64,000 nucleotides of DNA from Aspidapion aeneum (GCA_963576565.1 OY755039.1:128658640-128722639); one strand, 5' to 3'. Shown: positions 32,746 to 43,869, counted from the first letter of the stretch. The notes: generated by a model not told the origin, from the letters alone. Translations and numbers: made by a program.

Positions 32746-33299
32746 AAATAAGTTTAAATTCGGATCATTTTACTATAGCAATAACCAATATTACTGCACT
32801 TGCATTAATTTCGTCTATAAAAGCCGATGCTGGGTAATAGACCGGCATCACTCTAGCAAGTGATCAACCCAGTACACCACAGAACTACGTGGCCCCTACG
32901 AACCCAGTACACCACTGAAATACGTGGTCCCTACGAACCCAGTACACCACTGAAATAATGTGGTCCACTTAACATACCTAAGTAAAACCTCACTATGGTG
33001 GTTACGCTTTATGGCCCATAAGGCCAACTCTCTATGGCCTATAAGGTCTATTTCTTATGGCCCCTAGGTCAACTCTCTCCAGCCAGCATCCCTCTTTTTA
33101 CATTATTTAATTATTTATAGCAATAACCTCTATTCCTGTTAATCTGTTTTCTTATATAAAATACATGTATAAATGTGGATTCTTTATACTTAATTTTCAT
33201 ATTCCCCTAAATCCCTCAGTCACAAGGGCACTAAATAACAAACCTTGTGACATATATGGTAGAGATACCACTTGTCACAAATATAGTCGTGACAATATT
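32746..33299 (+). mobile_element. LTR-like insertion (possible solo LTR)
   Basis: It starts TGTCATAAATAAG and ends GTCGTGACA, the TG...CA form of an LTR. It contains a TATAAAAGCC box near 32817 and three copies of a roughly 43-bp unit (CCTACGAACCCAGTACACCA) near 32870-32955. It splits the tandem-unit element, as the uninterrupted copies at 51600 and 38600 show. The TSD is not clean, and no gag, pol or PBS is present, so the solo LTR reading is an inference. Confidence 0.5.
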
Positions 33300-33370
33300 A
33301 GCTTACACGTACACTATAATTAAAGTACCTAGTGTGAGCGTAGGTGCCCATATATTAGCAGAGTATTTTT
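33300..33370 (+). mobile_element. Element right end with terminal palindrome
   Basis: A degenerate palindrome GCTTACACGTACACTATA...TAGTGTGAGC is followed by GCCCATATATTAGCAGAGTA. The same end is at 51605-51680 and, inverted, at 38535-38605. Confidence 0.75.
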
Positions 33371-33399
33371 TTTAGTCCTTGCCGTATATTCATCTTGTA

Positions 33400-33905
33400 A
33401 GCCTATTATGACATCAATAACGTGCTTGTATATTTTATTTGTTATTTTCTTCCCCGTGACATCCAGTGTATATTTTTCTTATTTGAATGAAATTTGGTAT
33501 GAACCTGTAACATATTTGCACACATTTGTGACATCCCTAACGTCTTTGTATATTTTATTTATTATTTGTTTCCTCGTGACATCCAGTGTATATTTCTCAT
33601 TTTTATAGAGGTACTTGTTACATCCGTTAATTTTATGAAAAATTGGCAACATTGCTGGATGTCACAAGTTAACACAAATATTTAGGGATGTTAAAAGGTC
33701 AAAATTTTTTGTATATACAATGGACGCCACAAAAATATGAAAAATTATATTTCTAAATTTGTGAGTTTATACAAATTTTTTTATGGAATTAAAACCAAAA
33801 TATTTTTTATTACATTTCATTTTTTTTATTTTTGGATAACACCAGGTTTTTAAAGTGGATGTCACAAAAACCGACTTTTTGCTGGATGTCACAAGATACA
33901 ACGGT
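33400..33905. repeat. GTGACATCC motif cluster 2
   Basis: The motif is direct near 33457, 33530, 33577 and (variant) 33619, and inverted (GGATGTCAC) near 33656, 33860 and 33883. TGTATATTTTATTTATTATT-like text repeats between copies (33425 and 33546). The forward-then-inverted order makes the region a loose palindrome. A (TA)n tract borders it, as in cluster 1. Confidence 0.8.
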
Positions 33906-33908
33906 CGA

Positions 33909-34012
33909 GTATATATATATATATATACATATATTTATTTGGATTTTATTTTTTCTTAAACCATATATTTTATATTTTTTAGGTTTGTAGGTTTCTTTTA
34001 TTCCTACAAACC

Positions 34013-34063
<51 letters not shown>
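33909..34063. repeat. (TA)n microsatellites around a short hairpin
   Basis: Two (TA)n tracts (33909-33928 and 34016-34063) flank GTTTGTAGG...CCTACAAAC (33983-34012), which can fold. Low-complexity open frames here are artefacts. Confidence 0.9.
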
Positions 34064-34067
<4 letters not shown>

Positions 34068-34479
34068 CACATGAGCCAATGCAGGATGCCTAACTTTTTA
34101 TTATTCAGTAATGTTGCGAAACCCCTATCAAACTTCCCGAATTGTCAGAGAGGATTTCGTAGACTCAGAAAGAGCGAAGTTAATAAACGCCATACAAATC
34201 CCTTGATTTAAAAGGATTAAATGTTGGCAAGTTTTAAGGAGCGGTAGATGCAGCTAATTTTATTTTATTTTACTCATTTTCCAGCTCATTTTTAAATACA
34301 AACGCAAATGCAAACAACGACGGGAGACACACAGACATACAATACACAGACATCATGATGACATCTAAACAAGATTTAAACTTTGATATTGTCTCAATAT
34401 TTTTTAACAATAACAATAGTAAGGGTGAGTGGGGGTAAATGCATCCCAAATTACTATAATTTGATTTTGTAGTGAAAAA
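34064..34479. other. Unannotated stretch
   Basis: No supported feature. Confidence 0.4.
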
Positions 34480-35280
34480 AAGGCGGAATCTTGAGAAAGA
34501 AGAAAAAAGAACATCGATAGAATATACAGAAATAAATAAAACTATATATAAAAGAAAATAAAAGAGCCAAGAAATAAAAGTTAAGAGAGTTATAGAAAAT
34601 AACAGAAATATGAACTGTCTAAGGTCTAGGTGGATATGAAGTAATTAAAATAAAGGATACGAACGGCATAGAAACTACCGTTAAATAGGATATTATAAAT
34701 ATCACACAACACAACAAAAAGGAAATCATTGCGAGAAACCGCATAAAGAAACTCCAATCAAAAATAAAGAACACAAACTTAGATCTACAAACTGAACTAA
34801 GCAAAGCAAATCACCTGCAAAAGACGGCAGAAATGCTCAAGTACGGCGGCAAAACTGTAGTTAATTCTCTCTATATTCTAAACAAAATAATAAAAAAGAA
34901 AATAATCCCAAACAACTGAAAAGAATCCATAACCATTATTCTACACAAGAAAGGCGTTTGAACGGACCTAAGAAACCATTGACCTATAATACTCCTCAAT
35001 GAAATTTATAAGCTTTTTACGAATATATTAACAGACATACTAACACCAAAATTTGACGGATATCAATCAAAAGAACAAGCAGACTTCAGAAAAGGTTTTA
35101 GTACAGTTGACCACCTATTAACCATAAAAATCCTAATAGAACGACCCAATGAATACACCGTTCCACTATATATCGCGTTTATAGACTTTGAAAAAACTTT
35201 CTATAGCATTAAGCATAGGGCCGTAAAAGCATATTTTATAATTAATAGCCGAATAGATCACAGATACACAGATTTATTAG

Positions 35281-35282
<2 letters not shown>
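34480..35282 (+). mobile_element. RTE-like LINE, RT domain relic (family 2)
   Basis: The longest copy of this family. The conceptual reading has the RT start (TAEMLKYGGKTVVNSLYILN), ITIILHKKG (fingers), YKLFTNILTDILTPKFDGYQ, SKEQADFRKGFSTVDHLLTI, then YIAFIDFEKTF with the motif A Asp, and IKHRAVKAYFI. It is broken by several stops and frameshifts (WK lost to a stop near 34917, NYRP altered). The upstream 34480-34600 is charged, as in the linker before RTE RT. It ends at a (TA)n tract before motifs B and C. Fragments at 4040-4178 and 16870-17292 are sisters. Confidence 0.85.

Positions 35283-35335
<53 letters not shown>
35283..35335. repeat. (TA)n microsatellite
   Basis: About 26 TA units directly after the truncated LINE. 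Confidence 0.95.
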
Positions 35336-35337
<2 letters not shown>

Positions 35338-36585
35338 ATGCACGCGCCGTAGTCTCCTCAGCGTTAAAGATATGACGACCTGACCTCACCTAATTCTACC
35401 ACATATATAGGTACATATATGAGATGAGGGGAACTTCCTTTACCAGAATTTCAAAAGAGGGGTAAAGATTTTTTTTTAAATATTTGATAAATACGTGGAA
35501 TACGTTCGGACCTCAGGCCAATATACAACCTTTGGATATGTGGTATGTCCTGCCACCTCAGGCAATGTTGCCGGTTTTATTGAGGTGATAACGTATGGCG
35601 TATATCTACCCTAACCTATAAGCAACGTATTAGCTTTATCTGACTAAATTTATATATTACATACAAGGTAACAACGTTTTACTTTTATTTAGGGACACTT
35701 TAGGAAATATTACAACTTTAAAACGTTGCAAAAGTTTGTAAGACAAGATTAATGGTGGCAACGTACTGTCTTTATGTATAAAACCGTACCTTTATACTTT
35801 CATTATAGAAAAACGGGCTGTCATTTTTTTTGAAATACTCATTTTGAGGGTTGTGATCTCAGAAATGTTGCATAGCTTGAAAGTTCTAAATACAATTTTT
35901 GTTGGGAAATGGTTTACTTACTGTCAAAAATTCTACACATAGATCCGATAAACAAATAAAAGGGAAGTGTCAAAAATACAGTTTTTGGAATGCTAATAAA
36001 TTTAATAGTTTATATTAATTTGTATATTTTTTGGTTTGCAATGATTATGACATAATGGATATGACAGAATTTTGAATATTTTTTAATTTATCCGTGAAAG
36101 TAAATTGAATAAAAAAGGAGTTGTAATAGTTATTTGTAGCCGTTTAAAACAGAAAAAAAAACATATGCAGAATATTGTGTTTGCCCACGCCACAGCCCAA
36201 CGCGCATATTATAAATCTAGTAATAACCACCAGCAACCAAAAGGCTCAAACGTCACGTGATGTCAGAATTTGTAAATTACATTATTTATCATTTAATTTC
36301 CAAGAAAGTAATAATAAAATTATAATTTTTATTCGCTATATTGTAAATGCATCACCCTGTATATACAGCTTATTATTAATATTTTCCTGCACCTTGTAAG
36401 AGGTTAATGTAATGAAAATTTTGCATAGTTTCCTATTATCCTGCTTTGCAAAATTACCAAATCTTGACAGCAACTTTCTTCAGTTTATAGTATTTGCAGT
36501 TACATATTTTTTCAAAACGAATTTCTCTGAGTTCGTTTTAGGTTATTTAAATTTGTACCAAAGTATTAAATTCCTATTTAAGTAT
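35336..36585. other. Unannotated stretch with GAGGTGATAACG motif
   Basis: No gene. CACCTCAGG...GAGGTGATAACG (35560-35595) next to (TA)n resembles 41340-41415. CACCCTGTATA near 36352 looks like a transposon end. Open frames at 36175-36717 have no domain. Confidence 0.4.
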
Positions 36586-36651
36586 ACTAATAATTTCCGA
36601 GTTGGCCCAGGATTACTTATACGTAATCCTGGTTCAACTCGTATTATTAGT
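36586..36651. repeat. ~30-bp inverted repeat
   Basis: ACTAATAAT..CGAGTTGG.CCAGGATTAC pairs with GTAATCCTGG.TCAACTCG..ATTATTAGT around TTATAC, with few mismatches. It is a compact hairpin similar in size to 19827-19896. Confidence 0.8.
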
Positions 36652-36809
36652 GCACTCCAACAGGAATTTAAAACCAATATAACTCAAAAACGACCTATAG
36701 TTCAAAAGATAATATGAAAAATATTATGCAACTTTACATTATCCCCTGAAAAATGCCACGGAAACATAAAAATTGACTGTATTTAAATGCAATTTTCTGA
36801 AATAAAATA

Positions 36810-37260
36810 AACGGATCCATGACGGATCTGATACTTTTCTAGCTAGCCTATTAGAACACTTCCCGTTTTCAGTTTTTTTGTACATATCTCAGAAACGAAG
36901 GCTTTTATGAAGTTTCAAGGTATTACACAAGTTATTAAGATAAAAGTGCTCCATTATATTTCCAAAGCCGCATATTGTTAAGATGCTCCATTTAAAAAGT
37001 TCGCATTAAAAAAAAAATTAATTGTCAAGAAACTATCAAGCATTAGTGGATTTGGACCAAAATCTATTCAGCTCGTTACAATGTCAAACACTATTTCACC
37101 TAAACATTTCATGAAAATGGGTTCAGCGGTTTAGGAGCTATCGTTTTACGGACAGAGATTCACGCAGACAGACGTCAAAACGATATTGCTCAGATAGATT
37201 CAAACACACCAAAATAACGCAGTTTCGGCGTTATCTCAATTTTTTTTTCTAAAAAAAAAT
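36810..37260 (-). repeat. Dispersed repeat, inverted sister of 24228-25075
   Basis: Shares CCATGACGGATCTGATAC, CTAGCTAGCCTATTAGAACA, GGTTCAGCGGTTTAGGAGC and CGGCGTTATCTCA with the reverse complement of 24228-24780. It lacks the MITE 24371-24605. Confidence 0.7.
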
Positions 37261-38534
37261 CTATTTTCAAAACAACTTGCTTTGCTGCGATTTTCACTAT
37301 TGTTTTGTCGCTTAGAAAGCAAAGCTTAGTAGGAGTAAGTTTTTTTCTTCTCTTGAAATATCTGAATTCCTTCAAAGACATTGAATATAAGTTACGGCCC
37401 GGGACGTAGCTGCTATAGTGTTTCTTCTTATTGAAGGAAAAAGCTAAATAGCGCGTGACAAAACATCGCAAATTAAATCAAAGTGATTTTTTTGTTTATG
37501 CTAGCCTGATCAGGTTAAAAACACTAAAAACGCGCATTTTTGTCCGATTAATTTAACGTTAATTCTTTTTCCTGGAATTATCAATATTTTAAATTAGTTA
37601 AGTGTTTTAAGAATTGGCTATGTTGGCGCAAATTAAGTAAAAAAGTCGCATCCTTATTCTTTCAAATTCGAATAAAACCCTAGTAATATGACATTTGTTT
37701 TTTTTTTGCTAAATCCGTTTTGGTTCAAACTTACGGAGGTATTTTTAAGTAAAAAACTGGAAATAGTTAAGTATCTTTTTAACATGTTTGTTGACTCATT
37801 TTTTTAATTTAAAATTGGCTAAGTAAGTTAGTCAAAGATTTATCATTATTAAAAACCGGATTTTCTTAATAAAAAATTTTTAAAATCCGAGGCGTTTTTA
37901 AAAGTTTTTAAATTGACACACATATCTATAAAAAGTTCTTTGCTACCACAAAAAGAATTACTTATAAATTGCTGCACTTCATACCTACACAACGGTAAAT
38001 GTTGGCTTCAATTTTCGTTTATTTATAACACTTTTTTTGGACATCGTATTTTATAGTCGAAGTAAATTAGGCGTAAAAATGACAACTAGATCAACAAATT
38101 TATAAGGATGTGACATTTTGTTTGTGAACTCCTAGTAGGAAACCTAAGGTACAAAACCGAGGAAAAAATGTCAGAAATAATAACAAAAAAATAGAAAATC
38201 AATGTCAGGCTTTGCTTCCTATAAAGCTTGCATTTACGATAGGTGTCCTTAAGGAAACCACCTCTACCCTAGGATTAACCTCCTCACCAAACTGAACCTC
38301 ACGACGATTTTCTGCGTTTATCTCACAAACCGTAACTTTTTATATTCTTCATCAAATTTCTTATATATGATTCAAGTTTCAAGATTTATTCCACACATTT
38401 TAAATGCAAATACAGAAATTCTAACATTTTTATAATACATTTTTTAATTCTTTTATTAGTGCTGAAAGCCAAAAATTTAATCCTGTAGTGCTTTTACCTA
38501 CAAACAAAAGATAGAATACAAGAAAAAAATACTC
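37261..38534. other. Unannotated stretch with half foldback
   Basis: 38130-38262 (AAACCGAGGAAAAAATGTCA, GCTTTGCTTCCTATAAAGCT) is a half copy of the foldback at 28290-28670. The rest has no supported gene. Confidence 0.5.
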
Positions 38535-39097
38535 TGCCAATATATGGGCACCTAAGCTCACACTAGGTATCTACTATAGTTATAGCGTACGTGTGAGCTG
38601 ATATAACTAAAAACTAAAATAAATTTTATTCAACCCCAGACTAAATTACCTTTCGTTTGATACCACACAAGCCATGTTTTGACTTAAACTCAAATTTTTG
38701 AAATCTACCCCCACCCTAAAAAAAATAAAAACTAAAATATATTTTGTTTAACTCTGGACTCAATTACCTTTCGTTTGATATCACACACGCCATATTTTTA
38801 CGTAAACTGTAATTTTTGAAATCTACCCCCACCCTTAAAAAAAACTAAAATATATTTTGTTTAACTCCAAACTCAATTACCTTTCGTTTGATATCACACA
38901 CGCCATATTTTCACATAAACTCTAATTTTTAAAATCTACCCCCACCCTTTTATGTGGCTTGTGTTCGGTGGATTTTGTTCATTTTTAACTGGGACCATCT
39001 CGACCCAAGACTCAGCCTAGGTACCAAATTTCATTGAAATCGGGCAAGCGGTTTTTGAGTTATGCGCGTTGGTCGTTACAGACAGACATACAGATAT

Positions 39098-39143
<46 letters not shown>

Positions 39144-39285
39144 GGCGCAACAAAAAAGTTTCAAAATCATCTGAAACGCAAAGATATATAAAAAATTTTG
39201 AAATCGGAGCAACTTTTTCTTCCTCGAAAAAATTAGGATCACCATAGCTCACACTACTATAGTATAGTATATGTGTGAGCTAATT
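38535..39285 (-). mobile_element. Complete element with terminal palindromes and ~115-bp units
   Basis: Palindromes AGCTCACAC...GTGTGAGCT lie at both ends (38567-38602 and 39247-39282). Reading from right to left there are: the ATCATCTGAAA block, (GACA)n at 39099-39142, the conserved flank CAAATTTCATTGAAATCGGG, then three to four copies of the 115-bp unit (CTACCCCCACCCT on this strand). It is the only complete member in the window. No protein coding. It may be a non-autonomous DNA transposon of unknown superfamily. Confidence 0.8.
39099..39142. repeat. (GACA)n microsatellite
   Basis: Eleven GACA units inside the element 38535-39285. The Arg/Asp/Thr- or Cys/Leu/Ser/Val-repeat frames over it are artefacts. 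Confidence 0.95.
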
Positions 39286-39586
39286 AAGTAACTAAAAATA
39301 GCTTATTAAAATTTTAAAAACTTTAAGAACATTGACTAAGTAACTACTGTTTATTACTTAATTTTTAAACTAATAATTTTAATTATAATACTAAACTTTT
39401 CCTGTCAAAAACCAACTCTTTACATATACTATAAATAAAGAAATAAATCTTTATTATTTTTTACAGACACATACACACACACACACATGCATTCACATAA
39501 ACCCATATTCTATAGGTATAGGTACAGGTCAAATTACTTTGATAACTAGTGGACAGTGGTTTAATTATATAATAGATTCTTATGTA

Positions 39587-40013
39587 CAGTAGGTCCCTAA
39601 AGTCTGGAATCACCCATTATTGCTGATTTGGAGACTGTTGATTGGATGACATGTTTGTTATTTAATAAATGACGTACTTCATGATTACTTTTAACTCTAT
39701 TTGACCAATCAGGGTGCTAAAAAAACTTATTTCATACAAATGTCTTTTATTAAGTGTTTAGGTATGGAGATACCTTAACAGAAATGTACCACATTTTTAA
39801 TGACCTATCAAAGCCAAATGTGAAAAAATATACTGGGTGTCCTATTTAAAGAAACATAAGTTTATGTCATAGCTTTTTCTGGAACATCCTGTATAATTAA
39901 CCATAGCCTTTTCTAACTCGTATTTTAAATCTTTATTTGACATCCAAGCTTTTTTCTAAAAAGCTTGCAACTTTTTTAAAAAATTCGTGATTCTACACTT
40001 TACGGACACACTG
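39587..40013. mobile_element. Mariner-type MITE with internal smaller TIR pair
   Basis: The ends CAGTAGGTCCCTAAAGT and (inverted) CAGTGTGTCCGTAAAGT continue pairing to GAATCAC. TA on both sides (39585-39586 and 40014-40015). Inside, 39829-39895 has its own TA-flanked ends (TACTGGGTGTCC / GGAACATCCTGTA), so a 66-bp element may be nested. It abuts a LINE relic. Confidence 0.75.
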
Positions 40014-40017
40014 TATA

Positions 40018-40480
40018 AGTAGGCATAATAAAGGGTTTTGAAAAAATAGAAAGATTAAAATCGGAAAATACAAACTCTTTTGATTTTTTGACAAATGATT
40101 TAAAACATAGCATCTTTATTGCTTTAGGAAATTCATTATAAATCTTTGCCCCAAGCAAAATAAACATCCTTTGTGTATGGGATAGGTTTGAATAAAACAT
40201 AAAATAATACGGATTTTTTTTTGTGATCTTTAAAAATAGCCCCATAATTGGGACGTCAATGGAGTTTTCTACAATAAACTTTATTATGCATTTTCTCTAA
40301 AGTACTTAGTATTTAGAAAATTGGATAAAACCTAATTATTTCAGTTTATTTTGCTTATAATATAGAAAGAAATATATGGAGGGGATATCTTTAACACATT
40401 GTGGTTTGTATCCTAGCAAGAATATTACACATGCAACTAATTGATACTTTTTGTAGGATATCTATCAATCTTTGTTTAAT
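40018..40480 (-). mobile_element. LINE ORF2 C-terminus relic (Jockey/CR1-like)
   Basis: On the minus strand the frame contains SHTQRMFILLGAKIYNEFP, then KAIKMLCFKSFVKKSKEFV. This is the usual ending of Jockey/CR1-type ORF2: aromatic-rich GPKLYNSLP equivalent, then FKKxLKxFL. Upstream, ILARIQTTMC-like residues come from the thumb region. The first codon of the open part is not meaningful. No 3' UTR remains, because a MITE adjoins. Confidence 0.6.
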
Positions 40481-41422
40481 GTCATTCCAATCATTCTCAA
40501 AAATGAGTCGTTTTTAAGTTAAAGGCCACCAAAAAAAGGAAATTGTGCAAATTCAAAAATGACGACCAAGTGGTTGATATCATACCTCGAAAACTATTAC
40601 TCTAACAAAAACACTTTTTAGCATTTTCGTATAAAATTTAGTTTCAAACTCTTTTACAAACACCAAGGGATTTTAGAAAAACAGAATTTGTGCGCCATTT
40701 TTTTAAAAAAACTTCCTTGAATATTATGGACAGTCAACCCTATAATTGTGCCAAGTTTCGGACCTTCTGCACCCAAACCGCATTTTATGTCTCTAATGAT
40801 TAAACTACTTAACTAATTTTAAGTCTAAAGCCCATAGCACAGGGTTGAATAGCTGTCGCAAATATTTAATGTATTACAAAAGCAATCAATCAACCGTCGA
40901 AAACTACCAGAATAATCAAAGAAATGTAAAAAGACTAACAAAATTAGTTCAATTATTTCAATAGATAAAAAATACAATAATAATCGTCTACAAAGCCCCT
41001 TCTAAAATATCAGACCCGAGACGTTTCCGAGAATTCGATTAAACATTCCAAGGGTAAAAAGCAGGTAATATCTGAAATTACACACAACGAAGAAACCCGT
41101 CTCTAAAATCTAAACTGCAAGGTTGCCAAATTTCTGAGGTCGCTGCGACGCGGTCTTAACACGCAAAATACCTTTTGTACCACCGAGGTGACTTAGTAGA
41201 CCGTTTAGTTTCAGTAAAAGCGCCGCTAGCGCCACCGGTAGATACGTGAACTACACGGCCAAAAAGTAGCTATATATATCATTTTGTGACCTCAGAACAA
41301 AATTTTGCACACAGCTTGCTGAATGTGTCAGGAGTCATCCCTGAAATTTTTATTGAAAAACGTTGACACCTCAAAAAAGTGAGGTGACAACGTTATATAT
41401 GAGGTGACAGCGTAGTTTATAT

Positions 41423-41425
<3 letters not shown>
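40481..41425. other. Unannotated stretch
   Basis: No gene. 41340-41415 has paired GACACCTCA/GAGGTGACA motifs before (TA)n, echoing 35560-35595. 41120-41240 is less AT-rich, without a frame. Confidence 0.4.

Positions 41426-41461
<36 letters not shown>
41426..41461. repeat. (TA)n microsatellite
   Basis: About 18 TA units. Confidence 0.95.
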
Positions 41462-41464
<3 letters not shown>

Positions 41465-42104
41465 TCATTCACCGGGGGTTAATGCGTACATGTTTGCTAT
41501 TTTGGGTAAAGCTGCGTTGATTCACTAAATGTGGCAAGTGCGTAAAATTACACTAAATCTGGCATATTTTGGAAATGTTTATTTTGGCAAAGTCTTTAGA
41601 TGGTTATACAAATAAAGCAAAATATTATTTGCTTATAAATAAGGTTTTAAGCAAAGGTTAAAAAGAAACTATAATAATTTGAAATTCAAATCAAACAAAA
41701 TAAATGTATGCCATATAATGATTTTAAATTAAACCGAATAGGACGCATTTACCACATCCATATAGTAGATACGTACTTACCCGAGCAAATTTCTCTGAGT
41801 AAAAGCGCACACATAATTAAGTTCAACCAGACTAATGGAACTATGAAATAACTACATAAATATTGCACTGATACATAACACTTACCATTGACCAATCCAA
41901 AATCATTCGTTAGTCAAAACTTATGACTTAAATCGGCAATTCAGTCTGCACATGCAACTAGGACAGTACCGCAACGAAACACAAAATACAAATCACTGCT
42001 TGATGCTTAAAACAGGAGCGCGCCTTTATCTACACCCCACTACCCGAACACATTTACATGCGGTGAAAAATTCTACTTTGCCAAACTGTCATAAGAATTA
42101 GTTC

Positions 42105-42320
42105 TTGCGAAATGGCAACGTCGCGGCGGCCTTGTTATGACAGTGGTACTGTCAAATAAAGTGGACAAGGCTTAAATGTTATTAGCTACCAATTTTTCAA
42201 CAACTTAAAAATACTAAATTAAAAGATTAAATATGATAATGATTGACTAATTTAACCCTCCAAAGGGAATTTGACGGTTCTTGAAGGAAGTACTGCTATA
42301 AATATTTTTCTCAAATATGT
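42105..42320 (+). mobile_element. Fragment of the 1.3-kb LTR-like element
   Basis: Shares TGACAGTGGTACTGTCA, AGTGG.CAAGGCTTAAA, AGCTACCAATTT, AAAGGGAATTTGA and GGAAGT..TGCTATAA with 54228-54395. The upstream boundary is unclear. Confidence 0.7.
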
Positions 42321-42814
42321 AAACAATGTAGGAAAATCATATATAGGTTGTAACATCTTAATTTTGTCATTACGTTATTTTTATTTTTGGCCAGAGAAAT
42401 GCATTAATAATTGTTTAATTAATGATTTGATGTTTTAGTTAGATAAAGTTCTCATTATAACGAGGGATTCGAAGGTCCATTTCTTCCTGGCGTCCAAATT
42501 ATTTCTAGCTTTGATTTAATTACTAATTAATGTTTTTGTAAACCCCGACAACACTCTCAAAACTCTGAGCTTTGGCAAAAACCCAGTAGTGTTGCACACT
42601 ACAGCTTTATGTAGCTAAAAGCATCACTGTGAATTTTTCGAAATATTTTGTTTTTGATTTTTATTTTTAATGGACTTTTCTATAGCAATTTGGTAGTTAA
42701 AATAACTAAAATTAAACTAAAAATAAATACAGATCCTAATTTAATAAAGTTTTAACTTTATTTTAATTGTAAGACCTATATTATCTAAACTTATCTAGTA
42801 GACTCATATGTGTG
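42321..42814. other. Unannotated stretch
   Basis: No supported feature. Confidence 0.4.
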
Positions 42815-43455
42815 TTTCAGTAAATTTTTAAACCGATGTCTAATATAGAAATGAGCGATGTTTTAAGTCGCTGATTATCATTTCTGACTTAAACTTATAA
42901 TCAAAATGGCGAATCCAAAATGACGGATTTTCTTATTTACTAACCGATCTAAAACTTAAAAGATTGTATTGCTTAAGGTCACTTAATACAATTTATGACT
43001 TAAACTTAAAAAAATCGAAATGGCGAATGCAAAATGGCAGATCTTTCCATTCATAAATCGATATGTATCAAATTTAAAACTTGGTGGTGTTTAAAGCCGC
43101 TGATTGTGATTTTTGACTTAAGCTTTAAAAAAGCAGTGTAATATTTTAAGCTTAAGGCAAATCGGTTAGTAAGTAAAAAAGTCCGTCATTTTGGATTCGA
43201 CATTTTGATTTTTTTTATGAGTTTCATTCAAAAATTCTAATCAGCGACATAAAACACCGCCAAGTTCCACATTTGATACATATCGAAGCATAAATAAGAA
43301 AATCCGCCATTTTTGACCCGCCATTTTAATATTTGTTAAGTATTAGGACAAAATTGAAAAAAGTGCTTTCAAGCACTGCAAAGTTTCAAGTTTGAGACAA
43401 ATCGGTTTAAAAATAAAGAAATCCACCATTTTGGATTCGCTATTCTTGTAATAAA
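42815..43455. mobile_element. Foldback element with ATGGCGAATCCAAAATG motifs
   Basis: The left half has direct copies of a 115-130 bp module containing AAAATGGCGAATCCAAAATG (42905, 43018), GCTGATTATCATTT and GACTTAAACTT. The right half has the same module inverted (CATTTTGGATTCG near 43189 and 43430; GCCATTTTTGACCCGCCATT at 43306). It is organised like 26034-27765 but with different sequence. Non-coding. Confidence 0.7.
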
Positions 43456-43649
43456 AAACGTAAATGGTATTATTACCAGGTTACCAGAGTACTACATCTA
43501 ACAAATTTCAACACTCGACTTAATAGATTTAAGTCTACTTATAAAACCAAATTTCAAAAAAATGCATAAAGGATTTTTTAAGATGTTTTTGTATAAATAA
43601 CATATTTATTTTGTTTTTTATCTGCACATTTTATTTAAAAAAAATTTAG

Positions 43650-43740
43650 TCTGGCGCGGAGTTGACCCGGCGCTAGTTGGCGGTGCCGAGTTGGCCCGAC
43701 GCCCAGTTGGCGGCGCCGAGTTGGCAGCGCCCAGTTGTCC
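43650..43740. repeat. GC-rich minisatellite, 14-16-bp unit
   Basis: Read on the minus strand it has six units of CAACT(G/C)GGCGCCGC-like sequence. It is strikingly GC-rich in an AT-rich window. Two minus-strand frames run open across it. Confidence 0.8.
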
Positions 43741-43822
43741 CATTCCGCATTGAAAGTTTTTAGTTCCGAAATTTCATCTGCCTCCAGCATAACTTGCAGT
43801 CCACCCAAGAAGGGAAGAGTTA
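43741..43822 (-). other. Possible exon beside the minisatellite
   Basis: On the minus strand a pyrimidine-rich tract ending GAACAAG precedes a frame reading VSSLTLPFLGGLQVMLEAD, then EISELKTFNAEWDNWA, with normal-looking codon use. It then runs into the minisatellite. It may be a host exon or an unknown transposon ORF. No partner exon was found and I recognise no family. Confidence 0.25.
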
Positions 43823-43869
43823 AAGAAGACACTTGTTCAAAGAAAAAAAATATTTTACCTGGAAGGTAC

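Noticed and set aside
39060..39247. Open frames of repeated Thr-Asp-Arg-Gln or Ser-Val-Cys-Leu on both strands
   Set aside because: They are translations of the (GACA)n microsatellite.
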